From positions 1 through 51,165 of the forward strand of contig JAEZJQ010000013.1 of NCBI GenBank assembly GCA_023436305.1: DNA of 51,165 bases, written 5' to 3'. Below, one piece after another: positions 35,074 through 43,224 of the stretch. Position 1 is the first letter of the stretch, and every line of letters begins with the position of its first letter. Source of the DNA: Bacillota bacterium (GTDB lineage Bacteria; Bacillota; UBA4882; UBA8346). The position numbers were made by a program, and so were the translations under genes. The notes under the pieces are model-generated. The model saw nothing but the letters and a program-made list of their open reading frames with translations, was not told the DNA's origin and did not search any database.

Positions 35074-38000
35074 TCACTGATATACCTTCAAGTACCCATC
35101 ACGAGTACAAACGGCGATCTCCAGCTTGCCATCCCGATCCACATCCGCCAGGACGATTTCTCCGGGAATCCCTTCGGTATTCACATTCCATTTCAACCCT
35201 TGAGAGTTGATGCATTGCAATGAATTTCCAATGCCAAACAGGAACTCGGCGCAGTGATCTCCGTCCAGATCGGCGGTAACTATGTCAGTACAAGGGATAC
35301 CCAATCCTTGCAACGAAAATACGCCGCAACTGTAGTCCAAATTGCTGATATTAAGTTTCCCGGTTGAATTAGCAGTTTGATTGCCGGTAGTCTTACTTAT
35401 CTGATGAATCCCAAGATAAACTCGTTCCAAGTCAGCCATCAATTTATCGGAATAATTACCGGCAACGCTTTCTTCCTGGGAAATTTTAAAATTGGACTGA
35501 CCGGTGATAATGCTGGCATTTGCACTGAGATTTTCACCGGTAGTCCCCTTATAAAAGCGGAATTCATATTGTCCGGTGGTAGAGTTTCGATAAATGCCGC
35601 CAATTTCCAAATGGCCGTCATTGTCGTAATCCCCGATTCCTTGCAGGTAATCACAGCCATTATTGCCGTCCGCGTTAAAATCGCGCTTCCAAACAAGGTT
35701 ACAGGATTTATTTAGTAAGGCGGTAAGGTAACCGGAGCGACCGTATAAAATCTCCTGAATCGCCTTGCCTTGCAGAGACATTAATACCGGAACGGCATAG
35801 GCAGTCCAGAGGCCTGGGAAAAGACTCCAGGCAGTGCTTTTAATAATGGACGGATATCCGTTCTGCCCTTCTACAATATAGACCCGATCAGGGTAAGCGC
35901 AGACCAATTCATCCAAACCGTCGTTGTCCATGTCGGTAGCGGCTACCCGATCTCCGCCATGCCCCCGTTTATCAAGAACCGGATCGCCTCCCGTAAGCAA
36001 AATTCCATCCTGTTGCCATATTATCCGGCCATCGCGTCCATCCAGTAAAAAACCCACATCACTATGCATTTTACCGCGGCGAATGGAAACATAGAGATCT
36101 TGATGATTGGGGCTGGTGAAGTTAGCGGCCAGCCAATAAGTGATTCCGCCCAGATTCCAAACCGGCGGTGAACCGTCAAAACCGGGGAAAACCCGTTGCC
36201 ACGCAAGTGAACCATTCGGGCGAACCACCACGATACTCGCATTGCCGTCGGGGGATTCCCGGGCAAATATCACTTCCTTTTGGGAATCCTGATCCAAATC
36301 CGCGATTAAGACCCCATCTTGAGTATTCGACGCATCGGCTGTCATCCCCTGGCCTTTCATCCGCCAACGGATTTGAGGGTAAGGGTTTCCATTAACCCGG
36401 GGCGCTTCAAAACAAGTAATTACTTGATCGCTAGTACTGGTTATAATTTCCACAACACCATCGTTTTCCAGATCGGCGGCTACCGGTGGGCCTGCAATTA
36501 AAGGTGTTTTTCGCGACCATTGCTTGAGTTTGGCGGTCCCGTTCCTTACAGTAAGCTGTTCACCTGGCGCTCCTTGGGTGGTAATTTGCATTAATATCCC
36601 GGTATCATTTATATTGGAATCAGTCCCGGCCACCGCGACGGCATCCAAAGTAGAGTTCTCCGGGCCGTAGACGGTCATCCAATTCCGGACCTGATTCGAC
36701 TCATCAAAGCCAAAACAACTACATATTTCCCCATTTTGACGGCCGGGTTCACTGACCAGAAAAATATCCGGCAACCCTTGGTTGATCTGCCCGTGAACAA
36801 TGGCGGACCGGCCATTGACCGCCATCGTATTGACGGTTAACGGCAATGAATCCAGATTACGCACATGGAACCGGGCGTTTTGATAGGTCCATAATGGCTT
36901 GGAGCCAATATCAGGAATCACCTGGCAAATTCTGAGTTCACCGTAAGTTGGAATCTCGGCTCCGGCAGTCATCGTAATAAACAGTTCCTGGTAACCATCG
37001 TGGTTAATATCCACCATTCCGCGCAGATAACAATTCTCCAGTTTATATTTGACAGCGCCGGTCAAGGCGTTAAAAATGATAATGCTCCAATGTTGGTCGT
37101 TTTGATAATTATAGATATTGCAAACCACTTCAATCTGGCCGTCATGGTCCAGATCAACGAATGAATCCGGTCCGGGTTGGGTTATCTTGGCATTCTGGTA
37201 AATTGAATCTTCAATCTTGATAAACCATTTCACCGAAAGACTACTGCCATTGTTGTCGATGACTTCGATGTGTTGCGCAAAATCACTGATTACACAGAAC
37301 TCCGGGTAAGGATCACTATCAATATTAGCGGCTCCCAGAAAACCATAATTGCGTTGATCGTTGTAAGTATAATTGAAGATCGTGGCGCCGGTAGCCCCGT
37401 TCAAAACCACCAAACGATAATGCATGGCGATTATCAGATCCAATTGTCCGTCGTTGTCGGCATCCGCGCAGCAGGCCACCGGACCGTAACAGGTTGGAAA
37501 TGCGTCCGAAGTCCAGACCAATTGCTCATATCCGCTACTATAACTATATAAACGGGCGCGCGCCTGGTCGCCCACCTGATAATAATTATCAATTACCGCT
37601 TTTTCCAGTCCCGGCCTATCTTTTATAAAATCGGCGACTTTAACCGCCGGATTATCAGTCACCGGTACCAATTTACCGGTTCCATTCAGATCATATCGCG
37701 GTGTACCCAAGCCCCAATTATATTTATTATTCTCATAATAATTTACATCCACCGCGTTATGATACGGTAAAGCTTCATAATCACTATTATTGATGCATTG
37801 TTTAACCAAAAGGTATCCCTGCCAGCCGGCAATATCGGAGCTCCAATCCAGTAGCGGAGCATTGACCATCGAAGCGCTCCCCTGGCTATAGCCGGTCATT
37901 TCTTTATCTTGCCGGTATTTATACCATTCCATAAGCGATAATGGTGACGGAGTTGCTGTTGGTTTGGGTGATGGCGACGGGGTTGGAGTCGGGTTCAACG

Positions 38001-38235
38001 CCGGAGTGGGCGTCTGGCCCGGCTTTAAAGTTGGTTTCAAGGTTGGACTCAAAGTCGGTTTTGGGGTAGTTTTAAGTGTCGGTTTCGGAGTGGATTTCAG
38101 GGTTGGTTTCGGCGTAGGTGTAGATTTCGGAGAATTTGGCGGTGTTTCCCCGCAACCGGTTAAAATATTGCTTAATAAGAGGCATAACAAAACCATGACG
38201 ATTTTCAAATTCGCAAACTTATTCCGCTTTGGCAT
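35074..38235 (-). CDS. FG-GAP/VCBS-repeat propeller lipoprotein with Pro/Thr/Lys stalk
   Basis: 1053 residues. A lipoprotein signal ends at L-T-G-C (C28). Residues about 31-100 are a stalk of repeated T-P-K-P-T-L-K units. The rest is a string of calcium-binding FG-GAP-like motifs, at least ten: A-D-A-D-N-D-G-Q-L-D, N-I-D-S-D-P-Y-P-E, D-L-D-H-D-G-Q-I-E, D-I-N-H-D-G-Y-Q-E, D-L-E-N-D-G-V-V-E, D-L-D-Q-D-S-Q-K-E, D-M-D-N-D-G-L-D-E, D-Y-D-N-D-G-H-L-E, D-L-D-G-D-H-C-A-E and D-V-D-R-D-G-K-L-E. These repeats build beta-propellers that bind ligands or partner proteins. The protein is probably lipid-anchored and outward-facing on its stalk. A GEMM-I riboswitch and terminator lie in its leader, so it should respond to c-di-GMP. 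No catalytic domain seen. Confidence 0.88.
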   Translation of the reverse strand: MPKRNKFANLKIVMVLLCLLLSNILTGCGETPPNSPKSTPTPKPTLKSTPKPTLKTTPKPTLSPTLKPTLKPGQTPTPALNPTPTPSPSPKPTATPSPLSLMEWYKYRQDKEMTGYSQGSASMVNAPLLDWSSDIAGWQGYLLVKQCINNSDYEALPYHNAVDVNYYENNKYNWGLGTPRYDLNGTGKLVPVTDNPAVKVADFIKDRPGLEKAVIDNYYQVGDQARARLYSYSSGYEQLVWTSDAFPTCYGPVACCADADNDGQLDLIIAMHYRLVVLNGATGATIFNYTYNDQRNYGFLGAANIDSDPYPEFCVISDFAQHIEVIDNNGSSLSVKWFIKIEDSIYQNAKITQPGPDSFVDLDHDGQIEVVCNIYNYQNDQHWSIIIFNALTGAVKYKLENCYLRGMVDINHDGYQELFITMTAGAEIPTYGELRICQVIPDIGSKPLWTYQNARFHVRNLDSLPLTVNTMAVNGRSAIVHGQINQGLPDIFLVSEPGRQNGEICSCFGFDESNQVRNWMTVYGPENSTLDAVAVAGTDSNINDTGILMQITTQGAPGEQLTVRNGTAKLKQWSRKTPLIAGPPVAADLENDGVVEIITSTSDQVITCFEAPRVNGNPYPQIRWRMKGQGMTADASNTQDGVLIADLDQDSQKEVIFARESPDGNASIVVVRPNGSLAWQRVFPGFDGSPPVWNLGGITYWLAANFTSPNHQDLYVSIRRGKMHSDVGFLLDGRDGRIIWQQDGILLTGGDPVLDKRGHGGDRVAATDMDNDGLDELVCAYPDRVYIVEGQNGYPSIIKSTAWSLFPGLWTAYAVPVLMSLQGKAIQEILYGRSGYLTALLNKSCNLVWKRDFNADGNNGCDYLQGIGDYDNDGHLEIGGIYRNSTTGQYEFRFYKGTTGENLSANASIITGQSNFKISQEESVAGNYSDKLMADLERVYLGIHQISKTTGNQTANSTGKLNISNLDYSCGVFSLQGLGIPCTDIVTADLDGDHCAEFLFGIGNSLQCINSQGLKWNVNTEGIPGEIVLADVDRDGKLEIAVCTRDGYLKVYQ
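37935..38145 (-). repeat. Coding tandem repeat for the Pro/Thr/Lys stalk
   Basis: Degenerate units of about 18-24 nt encoding variants of T-P-K-P-T-L-K and T-P-S-P. Such stretches vary in length by slippage and recombination. Confidence 0.8.
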
Positions 38236-38371
38236 GTCATTATCCTCACTTATAAAAATTTATTTATATTACCGCCAATGGCTTTTCGGGCTAAGATTTG
38301 TACCCATGATATAAATTTCCATAGTGAAACGCATGACCGCAAGAGTGAAATTCGTTCAATCCGTTCAAACG

Positions 38372-38406
38372 AAAATAATCAAAGCCGTGAACGAAAGTCC
38401 ACGGCC
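38372..38406 (-). terminator. Terminator downstream of the GEMM aptamer
   Basis: Minus strand GCCGTGGACTTTCGTTCACGGC (stem GCCGTG/CACGGC) followed by TTTGATTATTTT. The U-tract is interrupted, so efficiency may be moderate. It lies between aptamer and lipoprotein start, the usual place for an expression platform. Confidence 0.65.
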
Positions 38407-38435
38407 TGAATAATTGCGATATTATGCCAGTTTTT

Positions 38436-38526
38436 CGGCAACCCGACCGTCGTGGTTTCAACCTTTATGGTTTTATACTTTAGACTCGTGGCTTTGCGTC
38501 CTTATTTTTCAATAAGTTTGCCTTTT
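38436..38526 (-). promoter_or_regulatory. GEMM-I (c-di-GMP-I) riboswitch aptamer
   Basis: The minus-strand RNA has AGGCAAAC, then GGACGCAAAGCCACGAG, CTAAAG, an AACC-ATAAA-GGTT arm and GGTCGGGTTGCC in the order of GEMM-I. The core GGACGCAAAGCC (38501-38490) is exact. The G that aligns with G20 of the Vibrio Vc2 aptamer is kept (A-G-G-C-A-A-A-C), favouring c-di-GMP; GEMM-Ib (3',3'-cGAMP) types carry A there. Confidence 0.88.
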
Positions 38527-38573
38527 CATGCATATTAATTTCTGTTGGTTTTCCAACATCGATTCATAATTTA

Positions 38574-38579
38574 ATTATA
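38574..38579 (-). promoter_or_regulatory. -10 element upstream of the GEMM riboswitch
   Basis: A perfect TATAAT on the minus strand; the hexamer 17 bp upstream (CTTTCA) is a poor -35. Start would lie about 45 nt before the aptamer core. Confidence 0.5.
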
Positions 38580-38667
38580 TCATTTTTACCGGAAAATGAA
38601 AGTAGCCTCTTAAATTATCATTAATTCCATCAATAAGGGACCCACCCTGTCATATGAAAGGTTAGCT

Positions 38668-38707
38668 AACACGACATGGTTGGTTGTGATACCAATCATG
38701 TCGTGTT
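38668..38707. terminator. Strong 17-bp hairpin after glyS
   Basis: AACACGACATGGTTGGT (38668-38684) pairs with ACCAATCATGTCGTGTT (38691-38707), one wobble, 6-nt loop. It lies 8 nt past the glyS stop. No U-run follows on the minus strand, so it may be a processing or stabilising hairpin instead of a classical terminator. Confidence 0.6.
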
Positions 38708-38715
38708 AATACGAA

Positions 38716-40029
38716 CTACCACAACATTTTTTCCCATATATACTTGGTTAACTCAGCCACCGGAATTCTTTCCTGTTCCATGGTATCCCGATCCCGGACC
38801 GTTACCGCTTGATCCTCAAGGCTCTGAAAGTCAACCGTAATACAATAGGGTGTTCCAATCTCATCCTGCCGGCGGTATCTGCGCCCAATGGACTTGGATT
38901 CGTCATAGTCCACCATCCAGTGTTTTCGCAGTTCGGTTTCGATGGACTTGGCCATGTCCACCAGCGGTTCTTTTTTAGAAAGCGGTAAAATGGCGGCTTT
39001 GTATGGGGCTAATGCCTTGTGAAATTTCAGAACCACTCTGGTTTCATCCTTATCCGGTTCTTCATGGTAGGCATCCAGCAGAAACGCCAGAGTACCCCGG
39101 TCGGCGCCGGCGGAGGGTTCAATGACGTATGGCACATAATGTTCATTGGTTTCTTGATCAAAGTATTCCAAGTTGGCGCCGCTATACTCCATATGCCGTT
39201 TTAAATCGAAATCGGTCCGGTTGGCGATGCCTTCCAGTTCCGACCATCCCATGGGGAAATAATATTCAATATCGTAACATCCTTTGGCATAGTGGGCCAA
39301 TTCATCCTTGGCATGTTCCCGCAGCCGCAATCTCTCTTTGGTTAACCCCAAGTCGACATACCATTGAAAACGTTGCTTCATCCATTGCTCATGAAGTGTT
39401 TCATCCGTTCCGGGTTTAACGAAATACTCGATCTCCATCTGTTCAAACTCCCGGGTACGGAAGGTAAAATTACCGGGGGTGATTTCATTGCGGAACGATT
39501 TCCCGATCTGGGCGATGCCAAAGGGCAGCTTCATGCGGGTGGTGGTCAGTACGTTATTAAAATTGACGAAAATCCCCTGGGCGGTTTCGGGTCTTAGAAA
39601 AACAACCGCTGCGCTGTCCTCCACCGGCCCCATAAAAGTTTTGAACATCAAGTTGAACTGGCGGGCTTCCGTGAGTTCACCGCCACAAGCCGGACATTTG
39701 TCTCCTTCGAGATGATCGGCCCGGAATCGTTGTTTACAAGATTTACAGTCCACCATCGGGTCGGTAAATCCGGCCACGTGGCCGCTGGCTTCCCAAACAC
39801 GCGGATGCATCAAAATGCTGGCATCCTGTCCAACCATATCATCCCGCTCTTGAACCACTTTCCGCCACCAGGCCCGTTTTACATTATTTTTCAGCTCTAC
39901 CCCCAAAGGGCCGTAATCCCAACAACTGTTCAGCCCTCCGTAAATTTCGCTGGATTGAAAAATAAAACCTCTCCGTTTTGCAAGCGATACAATCTTGTCC
40001 ATGGTTGTTGCAGCTTGAACTTCCGCCAA
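38716..40029 (-). CDS. glyS: Glycyl-tRNA synthetase, one-chain alpha2 type
   Basis: 437 residues. It charges tRNA-Gly with glycine, forming a homodimer; this is the archaeal/eukaryotic-like form also found in many Gram-positive bacteria, not the alpha2beta2 GlyQ/GlyS form. Visible: R-G-F-I-F-Q-S-S-E-I-Y-G-G-L, W-D-Y-G-P-L-G, a zinc-ribbon-like C-K-S-C ... C-P-A-C-G-G, class II motif 2 F-R-N-E-I-T-P (and E-M-E-I-E-Y-F) and motif 3-like G-A-D-R-G-T-L-A-F. I choose the TTG at 40029 since GGAGG sits 8 nt upstream; an ATG at 40044 abuts its own ribosome site and adds 5 residues. It follows the spoIIM-like gene and the T-box element, consistent with glycine-responsive control. Confidence 0.95.
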   Translation of the reverse strand: MAEVQAATTMDKIVSLAKRRGFIFQSSEIYGGLNSCWDYGPLGVELKNNVKRAWWRKVVQERDDMVGQDASILMHPRVWEASGHVAGFTDPMVDCKSCKQRFRADHLEGDKCPACGGELTEARQFNLMFKTFMGPVEDSAAVVFLRPETAQGIFVNFNNVLTTTRMKLPFGIAQIGKSFRNEITPGNFTFRTREFEQMEIEYFVKPGTDETLHEQWMKQRFQWYVDLGLTKERLRLREHAKDELAHYAKGCYDIEYYFPMGWSELEGIANRTDFDLKRHMEYSGANLEYFDQETNEHYVPYVIEPSAGADRGTLAFLLDAYHEEPDKDETRVVLKFHKALAPYKAAILPLSKKEPLVDMAKSIETELRKHWMVDYDESKSIGRRYRRQDEIGTPYCITVDFQSLEDQAVTVRDRDTMEQERIPVAELTKYIWEKMLW

Positions 40030-40082
40030 TGAAAAAACCTCCATTCCTTTAGTAACAATTTAGACTTTTGACTGGACTATTT

Positions 40083-40700
40083 TTATAACAATAACGGACT
40101 TATCGTAACTTCAATTATCGCGGCCACAAATAACATGACGATAATGAGAACCGAGTAATCCCGAATTTCAGCCCAAAAATTATTAAGTAATCCTTCATTA
40201 TCCTTGCCATTGAACCACCGCCATAATGAACGGTACACTACCAATCCAAAACGAATTCCCAGACCGGAGATGATAAAAACAGCCGATAGCTCGACAATAC
40301 CATGGGGTGTCAGGCTAAGGTAAAACCGGGCGCTGCTCATATGGTTCGTTACCACAAGATTTTTCACCACTCCCAGAATTACTCCTTGGTAGATGATAAA
40401 TAATGCGGGTCCAATTAAAACGATACCCGATAAAAATGAAGTGATGGAGGCCACGATGTTATTGAACCAAATCACTAAAATCCACGCAAAAAACGGCATA
40501 TCTTTCAGCCATTCTTTCATGGAGCCGAATTTGTTGTTAATTACTTTCTCGATGGATTGGGCCATATGAGGGTTGGTTTGAAGCAGTTTCTCCCCCAGCC
40601 AGATACCGGAAAGGAATAATAGCAACATAATCAGAAATAATGCCCAGTCCCGTTTGAATAAAATTATGATTCTCTGGTAAAATTCTTTGATTTGCGTCAT
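40083..40700 (-). CDS. SpoIIM-family (DUF95) membrane protein
   Basis: 205 residues with about five hydrophobic segments (around 20-40, 75-95, 100-125, 145-165, 185-203). The segment W-F-N-N-I-V-A-S-I-T-S-F-L-S-G and the S-L-T-P-H-G-I-V-E-L motif are the hallmarks of the DUF95/SpoIIM family; the P-H-G-x-x-E motif is strongly conserved. In endospore formers SpoIIM works with SpoIID and SpoIIP in engulfment, but family members occur in non-sporulating species too. I start at ATG 40700 with AGGAG upstream; an in-frame codon at 40718 is less well placed. It is first in the T-box-controlled transcript, ahead of glyS. Confidence 0.85.
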   Translation of the reverse strand: MTQIKEFYQRIIILFKRDWALFLIMLLLFLSGIWLGEKLLQTNPHMAQSIEKVINNKFGSMKEWLKDMPFFAWILVIWFNNIVASITSFLSGIVLIGPALFIIYQGVILGVVKNLVVTNHMSSARFYLSLTPHGIVELSAVFIISGLGIRFGLVVYRSLWRWFNGKDNEGLLNNFWAEIRDYSVLIIVMLFVAAIIEVTISPLLL

Positions 40701-40739
40701 GAATATTCTCCTGACCACGCATGCGTTGGTATCGGATAT

Positions 40740-40806
40740 AAAAAAAGAAACCCAAAATCCCTTTTCAGGGACGAGAGGTTTCCCGTAGTTCCACCCTGTT
40801 TGATCC
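40740..40806 (-). promoter_or_regulatory. T-box antiterminator and terminator (glycine type), no Stem I visible
   Basis: On the minus strand AGGG-TGGAACT-ACGGG ... CTCGT-CCCT forms the T-box antiterminator: helix AGGG/CCCT, seven-nt bulge T-G-G-A-A-C-T, helix ACGGG/CTCGT. The bulge T-G-G-A reads a tRNA ending U-C-C-A, i.e. U73, as in tRNA-Gly. The competing terminator is GAAACC ... GGTTTC (40782-40777 with 40752-40747) with inner TCCCT/AGGGA and a T7 tract (40746-40740). Only about 40 nt separate this from the previous gene's stop, too few for Stem I with a specifier loop. Confidence 0.82.
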
Positions 40807-40821
40807 CCAAATCTATATACT

Positions 40822-40850
40822 ATCCTAACAAATCACACTGTTTCTGTCAA
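40822..40850 (-). promoter_or_regulatory. Candidate promoter of the T-box transcript
   Basis: TTGACA (40850-40845, overlapping the previous stop codon), 17-bp spacer, TAGGAT (40827-40822). Confidence 0.55.
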
Positions 40851-41227
40851 TGGTATATCTCCTGATTGAACCGTTCGACCTCCACCGTACACTTGCTGAC
40901 CAGAGCCGCCACCGCTCCAATAATGGCCAATTGAGGGGAAACCAATGCCCCGACCACTCCGGCTGTTACCGGAATTTCAATCAGTACATGATCATCCTGT
41001 TTGACTCTAATTTTGGTGACATTGCCCTTCCGCACCAAATCCTTGACCTTTTCCACCAATTCATTGCCCCGAATAAATATTTCCTCTTTCTTGCTGGTCT
41101 CCTCTTTTTCAAGAAATACCAAGGCTTCTACCACATCCCAATTGGATGATTCCAAAGCATGTTTGGCTTCTTCATAAGTGGTGGCCATCCGGTTGCGAAT
41201 AACATCAATCTTTTCCAGGTTATCCAT
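40847..41227 (-). CDS. DUF4342 protein with N-terminal UBA-like domain
   Basis: 126 residues. Residues about 5-45 (T-Y-E-E-A-K-H-A-L-E-S-S-N-W-D-V-V-E-A-L-V-F-L-E) look like a UBA/TS-N fold as in elongation factor Ts; residues about 60-120 are DUF4342, with I-R-V-K-x-D-x-x-V-L-I-E-I-P-V-T-A-G-V-V-G-A-L and two hydrophobic stretches able to form a small membrane hairpin. Function unknown in the family. AAGGTGAGG lies before the ATG. It is upstream of the T-box element and probably has its own promoter within 41228-41417. Confidence 0.8.
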   Translation of the reverse strand: MDNLEKIDVIRNRMATTYEEAKHALESSNWDVVEALVFLEKEETSKKEEIFIRGNELVEKVKDLVRKGNVTKIRVKQDDHVLIEIPVTAGVVGALVSPQLAIIGAVAALVSKCTVEVERFNQEIYH

Positions 41228-41417
41228 AAACCCTCACCTTATCTGCGATTTTGCTACGGTTTCGGGGTTCCTTTCTCATCAATGGTTCCGGTTTTATGAT
41301 ATGGATATTATCCGATAAAGATGTCCCCTAAATGTAGCCTTTACGGTAGATTTCCCTAACCGGGGAAATTATATTCGGCAAGGGGAAAAACCAATTTTCA
41401 GCTGTATACGCCGTAAA

Positions 41418-42179
41418 TTATAATGATAATAAATTATCCAAAAATACCCTTGATTTTAACGGCCGTTCCAGGCGTACCTCGATAAATTCCCGTAATATGG
41501 TGCCGATGATTTTATAGTCGTCGCTGCCGCCATTCATCATGGCTAATTTTCGAATATCGGTGGTTGCCAGAGTTTTCATTAAGCGTAATTGCGCCGGATT
41601 CACCTGAATCAAACCCGAATGCTGCAACCGGCAATTCCCGCAAATGACCCCTCCGATATTGGCCGAAAAATAGAATATTTCCAGGCCGGCGTTGGTGTCA
41701 ACCGGTTGGCGGCATGCGGTACATACATCCAATTCCGGTTGATATCCCAGATAGTTCAGGAGCCGGATCTCGAAAGCCAGATTTAGCAAAGCCGGGTCGG
41801 CGGTCTGTTCCAGGGTGAGAAAAGCTGCCAATAAAAAATGGAATACTTCTTTGACTTCCACCCGCTCCGGTACAAAGCCATCAATCAATTCCACCCAAAA
41901 ACTGGCATAGGCCAGCGTGGTCAAATCTTCCCGCAATTTGGAAAAGGGATGGATCAACTCCGCCTGGCTTAAAGTATCTAAATTTTTACCGTTAAAAAAC
42001 ATGGCTTTCAGGTAATTGAAGGAAAGTGTACTCCCCACAAAACGGCTTCGTTCCCGGCGCGCGCCTTTGACCACCGCCTGGAACTTCCCCAGATCCTCAC
42101 TCAACAACATCAAGATCCGGTCCGCTTCCCCCAGATTCCTGGATTTTAAGACGATTACATTCGTACGGTATAAACTCAT
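41418..42179 (-). CDS. recO: DNA repair protein RecO
   Basis: 253 residues. RecO binds single-stranded DNA and SSB and, with RecR, loads RecA for gap repair. N-terminal OB-fold with Y-R-T-N-V-I-V-L-K-S-R-N-L-G-E-A-D-R-I-L and V-V-K-G-A-R-R-E-R-S-R; zinc finger C-T-A-C ... C-G-N-C in the middle (about 152-180), typical of Gram-positive RecO. The ATG follows the DUF2905 stop directly (TAAATG), so translation is coupled. Downstream lies a 190-bp gap before DUF4342. Confidence 0.94.
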   Translation of the reverse strand: MSLYRTNVIVLKSRNLGEADRILMLLSEDLGKFQAVVKGARRERSRFVGSTLSFNYLKAMFFNGKNLDTLSQAELIHPFSKLREDLTTLAYASFWVELIDGFVPERVEVKEVFHFLLAAFLTLEQTADPALLNLAFEIRLLNYLGYQPELDVCTACRQPVDTNAGLEIFYFSANIGGVICGNCRLQHSGLIQVNPAQLRLMKTLATTDIRKLAMMNGGSDDYKIIGTILREFIEVRLERPLKSRVFLDNLLSL

Positions 42180-42404
42180 TTATTTTCTCCGCACCAACGC
42201 CAAAATTACCGATAGAATGATACTAATTAATATGGAAGTGACAACGGGGAAATAAAACGTAAAATTGCCCCGCTTAATCAAGATATCACCCGATAGTCTC
42301 CCAATACCGGGAATCTTCCCACCCAGCCAAAGTAATATCCCGATTCCGGCGATAACAATTCCGGTAATGATTAAAATCTTCCCCAACCCCGAAAATTCGT
42401 TCAT
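42180..42404 (-). CDS. DUF2905 small membrane protein
   Basis: 74 residues with two hydrophobic helices (about 8-27 and 50-70) around the conserved L-G-G-K-I-P-G-I-G-R-L-S-G-D-I loop and F-Y-F-P-V-V-T-S-I-L-I-S. The family has no assigned function but is often found beside ruvB, queA/queH and recO in Firmicutes. It overlaps queH by 4 nt and abuts recO. Confidence 0.88.
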   Translation of the reverse strand: MNEFSGLGKILIITGIVIAGIGILLWLGGKIPGIGRLSGDILIKRGNFTFYFPVVTSILISIILSVILALVRRK

Positions 42405-42967
42405 GTTCGCTCCGATTGTTTAAACTTTAACAAGCTGTCTTTTTTATAAAAACGTTCTTTTTCACTGTATATGCATCCGCAATACTTCTGACGGTATAGT
42501 CCATATTCCTTGGCCTGCGCCTGGCTTTGCCGGAATCCCGGCCGGAAATCCTCCTCATGAAACGTCAAACCGTGTTGACCGGCAATTTCACGGCCGATTT
42601 CTAGAAGTAAATCCCGGTTTTGGTAAGGGCTGATTAATAACGTGGAGCCGAATACCTTAACCCCCAGTTCCACCGCTTTCGCGGCAGTCTTCGCAAGCCG
42701 CATCCGGTAGCAATGCCCGCAACGTTCTCCGGGATTAGCGGCCACCGCCGCTAAAAACTCTTCCAGTTCGTAATCCGGTTCCATGTATACCGGCAAATTT
42801 CTTATTTGGCCAAGCTCTAATAAACCGTCTAACCGGCTCAAATACTCCTGGTAAGGATGAATATTGGGATTATAAAAAAAAAGCGCCGGCTGCCAGCCAT
42901 CCTCCAAAAGCTTGGCGGTGGAATAACAGGAACAAGGGCCGCAACAAGCGTGTAACAAGATATCCAT
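42401..42967 (-). CDS. queH: Epoxyqueuosine reductase QueH
   Basis: 188 residues (DUF208). It reduces epoxyqueuosine to queuosine in tRNA, the non-cobalamin alternative to QueG. Four characteristic cysteine pairs are visible: C8-C9 (H-A-C-C-G-P-C), C83 and C86 (R-C-G-H-C-Y-R-M-R), and C163 and C165 (K-Y-C-G-C-I-Y-S); family work assigns these to a [4Fe-4S] cluster plus an extra iron site. F-Y-N-P-N-I-H-P and G-S-T-L-L-I-S-P-Y-Q-N are conserved. It is followed by DUF2905 and recO; a heptamer repeat separates it from ruvB. Confidence 0.93.
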   Translation of the reverse strand: MDILLHACCGPCSCYSTAKLLEDGWQPALFFYNPNIHPYQEYLSRLDGLLELGQIRNLPVYMEPDYELEEFLAAVAANPGERCGHCYRMRLAKTAAKAVELGVKVFGSTLLISPYQNRDLLLEIGREIAGQHGLTFHEEDFRPGFRQSQAQAKEYGLYRQKYCGCIYSEKERFYKKDSLLKFKQSERT

Positions 42968-42984
42968 TCGAGTAACCTTCTTTT

Positions 42985-43075
42985 GTTATTAGTTATTGGT
43001 TATTAGTTATTAGTTATTGGTTATTGGTTATTGGTTATTGGTTATTGGTTATTAGTTATTGGTTATTAGTTATCA
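42985..43075. repeat. Tandem heptamer array GTTATTR, 13 units
   Basis: Thirteen contiguous 7-mers: twelve read GTTATTG or GTTATTA and the last is GTTATCA. An inverted counterpart, CCAATAACTAAT, occurs at 43172-43183, followed to 43224 by ACTAAT/TCACTGAT words. It fills the queH-ruvB gap; no gene in 42968-43224. Confidence 0.95.
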
Positions 43076-43224
43076 ACGCTAAAATCATTTGCTCGATAAT
43101 ATTGTTGTAGTCCTTATTATGGGCTGTGTATTCTATTTTATTTACCAATACTGTTTATTAGTTCACTGATCCCAATAACTAATCATTTATTACTGATTAC
43201 TACTCACTAATTATTGATCACTAA

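Noticed and set aside
37964..38314. Plus-strand Gly/Val-rich reading frame
   Set aside because: It is the reverse reading of the Pro/Thr/Lys stalk repeats of the lipoprotein and its signal sequence.
42985..43075. Regular array resembling a CRISPR
   Set aside because: Units are contiguous 7-mers without spacers, and no cas gene is present.
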